Positions 28,383 to 33,335 of a stretch of DNA of 33,335 nucleotides are shown one piece after another. The notes under the pieces are model-generated. The model was not told the DNA's origin. It searched no databases and saw only the letters and a program-made list of their open reading frames with translations. Position numbers and translations under genes: made by a program. Each line of letters begins with the position of its first letter. The stretch's first letter is position 1. The stretch comes from Bacteroidetes bacterium GWA2_31_9 (GTDB lineage Bacteria; Bacteroidota; Bacteroidia; Bacteroidales; GWF2-33-38): assembly GCA_001768975.1 (NCBI GenBank), contig MEND01000230.1:13311-46645 (forward strand), in the 5' to 3' direction.

Positions 28383-31088
28383 TTATTTAAACAATCCATT
28401 CAATTTTTTCTTTGCTTCTTCTTTAGCTTTGTCTTCGGCATCTTTTTTGGCTTTTGCAGCAGCTGCTTCTGCTTCTCGCTTCAATCTGTCGGCTTCGGCT
28501 TTTGCTTTTGCTTCGGCATCGGATTTCAACTTATTGGCTTTGGCTTCTGCATCTGCTTTTAGCTTATCGGCTTGTTCTTTTGCTTTACGCTCAAGTTCAG
28601 CTTTTTGCTTATCTAATTCAGCTTTAGCTTTGTCTTTTAAATCGTCAACTGCATTGCTTGCCTGATCTTTTAAATCGAGTTTAACGGTTGGATTGCTTGA
28701 AGTTCCGCCAATTAAAGCATTAATATCAATTACTTCTGAAGGGTTTATTGCTAATCCAGTTTTACTGCTTACCTGACCAAATAAATCATTAACTACTTCA
28801 TTTGCAGCACCGCCAAGCTCACTTCTAGGGATTTTTAATTTTATTTTGAAATCAAGATTTTGATCTAAATCCATAAATCCACCAATATTTGCAACACTTT
28901 TTGAAAATTTAGTATCGAATGGTTCAACTGAAATTTTCCCGTCTTTAATGCTGAATTTCAAATTAATATCATTCAATGCCAGCTTTTTAAACTGATCTGC
29001 TTTTAATTGCTCGGCTAGTTTATCAAACATTTTTGAATTTGTAATTACTATACTTTTTGTAGCCAAAATTCCTTGACTTTGAAGCGAATTCATAACAGGC
29101 GACATTTCTTTATTGAGCAATGAACTTAAAGTAAACTCAGCAGAAAAAATTCCTGTACAATGCTCCCCAACTGGAGCTATCTTTTGTATAGTATTAAATG
29201 CTGCATAAGTTTTTTGAATATCAAAACCTGTCATTTTTATATTGAAATCAATATTTGGTTTACTAAGGTCTTTGGTGTCGTATTTTCCGCTCAAATTAAT
29301 TTGACCATCGAGTAAATTCATGCTTAATCCTGATAAATCAACAACTCCATCTTTAATTAGAATTAAACCTGATGTATTGGTAATGTCAAGTTTATCGTAA
29401 AGGATTTTTGCAATTTTTGACTGCAATGTAAAGTCCAGATTTTTTGGAACTTCAATTACCGACATTGGAGTTACTTCGGCTGGAGTTGTTGGTGTAGCAG
29501 CAGTTTCATCGTCTGACATAAATTCGTTAAGGTCGAGATATGACGAATTGAAATTAAAATTCCCTTTAAGTAATTCATCTTTAAAGGTGTATGCAAGATA
29601 ATTTTCGATTTTTCCTGTAAGTTCGATATTGCTTTTGCCAATTTCAGAACTAAAGGTTTGTAATTCCAAGTATTGTGGAGTAAAATTCAATAACGCATCA
29701 ACAATTGTAACCCCGTAAGCCAAATCGTTGCTACTGTATTTAAAATTAGTAAGGTGCATGTTTCCAACCGCATTAAACTCTTCGTATTTTTCCTGCTCAA
29801 TCGACGACATTTTTCCTTTAAGCGAAATATCGGCGGTTACTTGTCCGTCCATTGTCATACTATCAAGTGGAACAATGTCTTTTAAAGTTGCAAAGTCAAT
29901 TTTTCCTGTAATTTTTCCGTTGATATCGGCATCGCTTACTGGAGTTTTAATCAACATGCTTATATCTATTGGATTCGATGCAAATTCGATATGAAACTTC
30001 TTAATATCCACAACTGTATGGTCGGTAACTCCATCAGGGTTATTAATGTCGATGTCGATATTTATATTGTCTGCTGATTTTGGAAGGTCGGGATATTTAA
30101 ACATTGCATTTCCGATTTGCAATTTTACACCAAATGCAGGCAATGACGTTTCGTTGTAAATTCCTTTTGCAAAACCATTAAGTGCAAGCGTACCAGATGT
30201 TTTTACCGACTCAAAATCGGTCATGTAAACGGCAGGAACTAATGATAAAATATTTTTAAACTCCGTTTTTTTTGCATCGAATTTTAAATCCATGCTTATA
30301 TCGTCGGTTGGCATTGATACAAAGCCATCTAAGCCAAGTTCAAGTTCGTTTAACTTAAAGCTATTGTTTGTGAATGTGTATTTCGAATCTTTCAAATTTG
30401 CTTCGAGGTCGGCAATAATTTCGATTTTTGTTTTGTTCAAATATTTTATACCGGTAAACACAACATCAATAGCATCCATTGTTGTAACTGTTTTAATATT
30501 AGTTACATCTTGCGTAAAATCACCACTAAGCGAAAAGTTGAAATTTTGAATTTTAGAATTCAAATCCATTGATTTATCGTTGTAAACAATATTTGCAGAA
30601 ACTATTTCAAAAGTTTTTAACGACATTTTGAATTTTGTTGGCTCCGAAGATGCTGTACTTGTGTCGGCTGCCTCGTCTGATTCTTTTGCTATATCCCAGT
30701 TTGCTTTGCCATTGGCTAAAACTTTTGCATTGATATTTGGACTGATTAACGAAATACCATTGATTTTGATTTCATCGCCAAAAACACTCATAATATCGAT
30801 GCTCAATTGAAGCGATTCGAGATTAATCAATGTGTCGTTAACAAAAGTATCGAGCCCAACGGTAGTAAGCTTGTTAAGCTCAAACCTTAAATCGGGAAAC
30901 GAACTAAAAACTGTAAGGTCGTAAGATTGAAACTCAACTGTGGCATTAACATTATTATTAATTTGCTCAACAACAATATCTCTCACTTTGTCTTTAAAAA
31001 TAAAAGGAACAGAGATTACAAAAGCAACTAATAAAATAATAACAACAAAAAACCAAACCAAAAATTTAACTATCTTTTTCATATTCAA
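28383..31088 (-). CDS. AsmA family protein with Lys/Ala/Glu-rich C-terminal tail
   Basis: 901 aa; N-terminal TM then FKDKVRDIVVEQINNNVNATVEFQSYDLTVFSSFPDLRFELNKLTTVG typical of AsmA; AsmA C-terminal-like region and low-complexity helical tail. Confidence 0.9.
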   Translation of the reverse strand: MNMKKIVKFLVWFFVVIILLVAFVISVPFIFKDKVRDIVVEQINNNVNATVEFQSYDLTVFSSFPDLRFELNKLTTVGLDTFVNDTLINLESLQLSIDIMSVFGDEIKINGISLISPNINAKVLANGKANWDIAKESDEAADTSTASSEPTKFKMSLKTFEIVSANIVYNDKSMDLNSKIQNFNFSLSGDFTQDVTNIKTVTTMDAIDVVFTGIKYLNKTKIEIIADLEANLKDSKYTFTNNSFKLNELELGLDGFVSMPTDDISMDLKFDAKKTEFKNILSLVPAVYMTDFESVKTSGTLALNGFAKGIYNETSLPAFGVKLQIGNAMFKYPDLPKSADNINIDIDINNPDGVTDHTVVDIKKFHIEFASNPIDISMLIKTPVSDADINGKITGKIDFATLKDIVPLDSMTMDGQVTADISLKGKMSSIEQEKYEEFNAVGNMHLTNFKYSSNDLAYGVTIVDALLNFTPQYLELQTFSSEIGKSNIELTGKIENYLAYTFKDELLKGNFNFNSSYLDLNEFMSDDETAATPTTPAEVTPMSVIEVPKNLDFTLQSKIAKILYDKLDITNTSGLILIKDGVVDLSGLSMNLLDGQINLSGKYDTKDLSKPNIDFNIKMTGFDIQKTYAAFNTIQKIAPVGEHCTGIFSAEFTLSSLLNKEMSPVMNSLQSQGILATKSIVITNSKMFDKLAEQLKADQFKKLALNDINLKFSIKDGKISVEPFDTKFSKSVANIGGFMDLDQNLDFKIKLKIPRSELGGAANEVVNDLFGQVSSKTGLAINPSEVIDINALIGGTSSNPTVKLDLKDQASNAVDDLKDKAKAELDKQKAELERKAKEQADKLKADAEAKANKLKSDAEAKAKAEADRLKREAEAAAAKAKKDAEDKAKEEAKKKLNGLFK

Positions 31089-31222
31089 TATGTTTTAAAA
31101 ATAATACTGAGCAATTTAATATATGTAAAAATATAAATTTAACTGACTTTGTGGTACAGTTATTAATAATTTGTTAGTAAGTTGATTGGGTTATTTAACT
31201 CTACTGTATAAATATGCTTGTT

Positions 31223-31271
31223 CATCTGAGGCTCTGCCTCAGATGATATTATCTTTACAGGTTGAACCTGT
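31223..31271. repeat. Tandem perfect palindromes (intergenic REP-like)
   Basis: catctgaggc-tct-gcctcagatg (31223-31245) followed by acaggtt-g-aacctgt (31257-31271). Confidence 0.8.
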
Positions 31272-31390
31272 ATTCATAATTTCGAAAGAAGTCAGTACCT
31301 CTGCCAGCAAGTATTTTTTTGTTTAAGGAGCTTGTGATAATGGTAGATTTGGAGAGGAGAGGAGAGAAAGAACAGTTGTCAGACTTGTTC

Positions 31391-31413
31391 ATTTATTTAT
31401 TTATTTATTTATT
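31391..31413. repeat. Tetranucleotide microsatellite (ATTT)n
   Basis: attt repeated five times plus partial unit, just 3' of the amidotransferase gene. Confidence 0.8.
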
Positions 31414-31419
31414 CCAATA

Positions 31420-32508
31420 CTAATTTATTCGTTGTTTAATTTTCATTAATCTTGTAAAAAGCCTATTTATCTGGGAAGTATGCTTTTCAAATTTTAATGG
31501 TTGATTATTTATTATTGTTTGTAAATCTTTTTCAGTAAGATTTAAATAATTTAAAACATTTTGATAGTTTTCTGGTAAAGATGTAATGTCATCATTTGAA
31601 TATAATTCTAATGCTTTTTCTCTTGAAATTTCGTCTCGTCTAATCATATTGCTATATTGACATAGCCTTCTCTCGTAACCATATATTTTATTTCTCACAT
31701 AATTTGTTAGTGGTTCTGCAATGCAATCAAAATGTTTTGAATATTCTTTACTTTTATCTTCTTTCCAATCTAATTCCTTTGCAATAATTTCTCCCATTTC
31801 TTTGTCAGTTGGATTCTTGATATAAAACAATGGTTTAACTTCTTTAGCCATTTTTCCTAACTTTTTATTAATTGATAATAGAAAAAGATTGAGATTTGGA
31901 TAAATTAAAAAATCATTTATTTCTTTTTTTGTCAAATCTGTATATTTTCTTAATATGTATTTAAATCTAACAATATCTTGTATATTATCTGGAACAAAAG
32001 AATCTTCTTCTAATGGAGATGTACCATAAAGAATAATTGGACAAGAATAATTTTTTGCTACCTTTATGATATTGGCCTTTGTCCCTATATCACAAGCACC
32101 ACAAATGTCCCCTGAATATAAAAGTGTATTTCTATAAATCTTTTTTTGAACTTCTTTATCTGGTTTACAAAAAACATGTTTTACTTTTGTAATTTCAATG
32201 GCTCTTTGTATATTTTCTAATGCTATTGGACTAAATAATCCATTATCATATGTCATTGCTACTACATTTAGATTATAAACATTTACCGCTAAATGAAGGA
32301 TATAAGTACTGTCCTTACCTCCGCTTAATGGGACTAACGCATCATATTTAGTTGCTTTATTTTTTGCGTTTTGCAATATATTTAAAAATTGATTTTCACC
32401 TATTGGTTTATATTTTTTTTGTACTACACACAAGGAACATGCTCCGTCCTCATTGAAAGAAATTCCTGGATATTTGTCATTTATAATACATTTACTACAA
32501 ATTTTCAT
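31420..32508 (-). CDS. N-acetyl sugar amidotransferase (WbpG/PseA-like, PP-loop ATPase)
   Basis: 362 aa; N-terminal Cys-rich MKICSKCIINDKYPGISFNEDGACSLC, PP-loop ALVPLSGGKDSTYILHLAV, ICGACDIG. Confidence 0.88.
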   Translation of the reverse strand: MKICSKCIINDKYPGISFNEDGACSLCVVQKKYKPIGENQFLNILQNAKNKATKYDALVPLSGGKDSTYILHLAVNVYNLNVVAMTYDNGLFSPIALENIQRAIEITKVKHVFCKPDKEVQKKIYRNTLLYSGDICGACDIGTKANIIKVAKNYSCPIILYGTSPLEEDSFVPDNIQDIVRFKYILRKYTDLTKKEINDFLIYPNLNLFLLSINKKLGKMAKEVKPLFYIKNPTDKEMGEIIAKELDWKEDKSKEYSKHFDCIAEPLTNYVRNKIYGYERRLCQYSNMIRRDEISREKALELYSNDDITSLPENYQNVLNYLNLTEKDLQTIINNQPLKFEKHTSQINRLFTRLMKIKQRIN

Positions 32509-33154
32509 TTTATCAAGTTTTAAGTTTTTTTCAAAAAATTAGTATTGAGATTTTTATTGCAAATTTCATGGAACTGAATGGTAACTAGTTACTAAAAGTA
32601 ACTGCCGATTTATTTTACTATTTTACAATCAATTGCTATTCGTTTTTAATTGAGTTTAAATGTTTACAAACGTTTACACTCATATTTTGCAAAACTAACA
32701 AAACTTTGTACCATAAAAATATAACAAAGTTTAAAACAAACAAAATTAATTCATTCTGTGTAAGTAAATTTAGGCAATACAATACTTATTAATTTTGTAC
32801 CCTCAGTTTGTAAATAATTGCAAGCGTTTCACCGCTTTAATAAATGATATAATTTTTTGAAGTCTGGCATATATAAAGAGTTTTAACCCAATATATATAA
32901 GTTAGATATATAATATAATTAGTAAAATTTCAAATTGAACTTATCAAAATTTGAAAAAAAATGGCTCTTAAAGTTAATATGAAAGTTAGTTTTTTTATTG
33001 ACGAATGTAGCGTATTACTTGACTAAAATTTCATTTAGACAATAATTACACTAATTTTCACTAATTGCACTCTGTCTCATATGATTAGATGAACCTGCAA
33101 TTATAAAAATCAAACGAAGGCAGTGATTCAACCGAGCTGAAAAGTTTACAAATG

Positions 33155-33335
33155 TTAAGCTTTTCTAACAAATTCAGATTTTAATGCCATTGCACCAAAA
33201 CCATCAATTTTACAATCAATATTATGGTCGCCTTCGACTAAACGAATGTTTCTAACTTTGGTGCCAGCTTTTATAGGTCCGGCGGCTCCTTTTACGGGTA
33301 AGTTTTTAATAACTATAACCGAATCGCCATCTTGC
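33155..33335 (-). CDS. PhnA/YjdM-like protein, 5' truncated by window edge
   Basis: Reverse complement reads ...[59 protein letters not shown], matching the conserved PhnA C-terminal domain. Confidence 0.85.
   Translation of the reverse strand, partial: QDGDSVIVIKNLPVKGAAGPIKAGTKVRNIRLVEGDHNIDCKIDGFGAMALKSEFVRKA

Noticed and set aside
28429-28665. 78-aa Ala/Ser-rich + strand ORF
   Set aside because: Antisense translation of the Lys/Ala/Glu repeat tail of the AsmA gene; low complexity.
33029-33068. attacactaattttcactaattgcac stretch as another copy of the CACAGATT element
   Set aside because: Only partial resemblance to the left arm at 7871-7890; no right arm, so not supported as a repeat copy.
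1-33335. CRISPR arrays, tRNA or rRNA genes
   Set aside because: No regularly spaced direct repeats, no recognisable tRNA T-arm/anticodon arrangement and no rRNA motifs noticed; a tRNAscan/Infernal run would be needed for certainty.

Overview
AT-rich chromosomal window from a Bacteroidetes (Bacteroidota) genome; the evidence is T9SS C-terminal sorting domains, a PafA-type phosphatase, BatA, AsmA and a TPR/PD40/OmpA protein. About 20 genuine CDSs lie on both strands: pafA-like phosphatase, two T9SS cargo proteins (one GH31), aroQ, xerD, a HepT/MntA type VII toxin-antitoxin pair, an MFS transporter, an HEFGH metallopeptidase lipoprotein, an AAA ATPase + TOPRIM-like two-gene cassette, a BatA-domain protein, a TlpA-like thioredoxin, a glycosyltransferase, a WecA-like transferase operon, an ECF sigma/anti-sigma pair, argS, a PorE-like OmpA protein, an AsmA protein, a WbpG/PseA-type N-acetyl sugar amidotransferase and a truncated PhnA/YjdM-like CDS at the right edge. 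The strongest candidates for something under-described are: (1) an orphan, catalytic-domain-less glutamine-synthetase N-terminal (beta-grasp) domain protein encoded between a wecA-like gene and an unannotated 46-aa membrane microprotein; (2) a two-gene AAA ATPase/TOPRIM-like cassette resembling OLD/PARIS-type defence, with an altered Walker B; and (3) several structured intergenic palindromic elements. No rRNA, tRNA or CRISPR was identified. All family assignments are from reading motifs; no searches were run.
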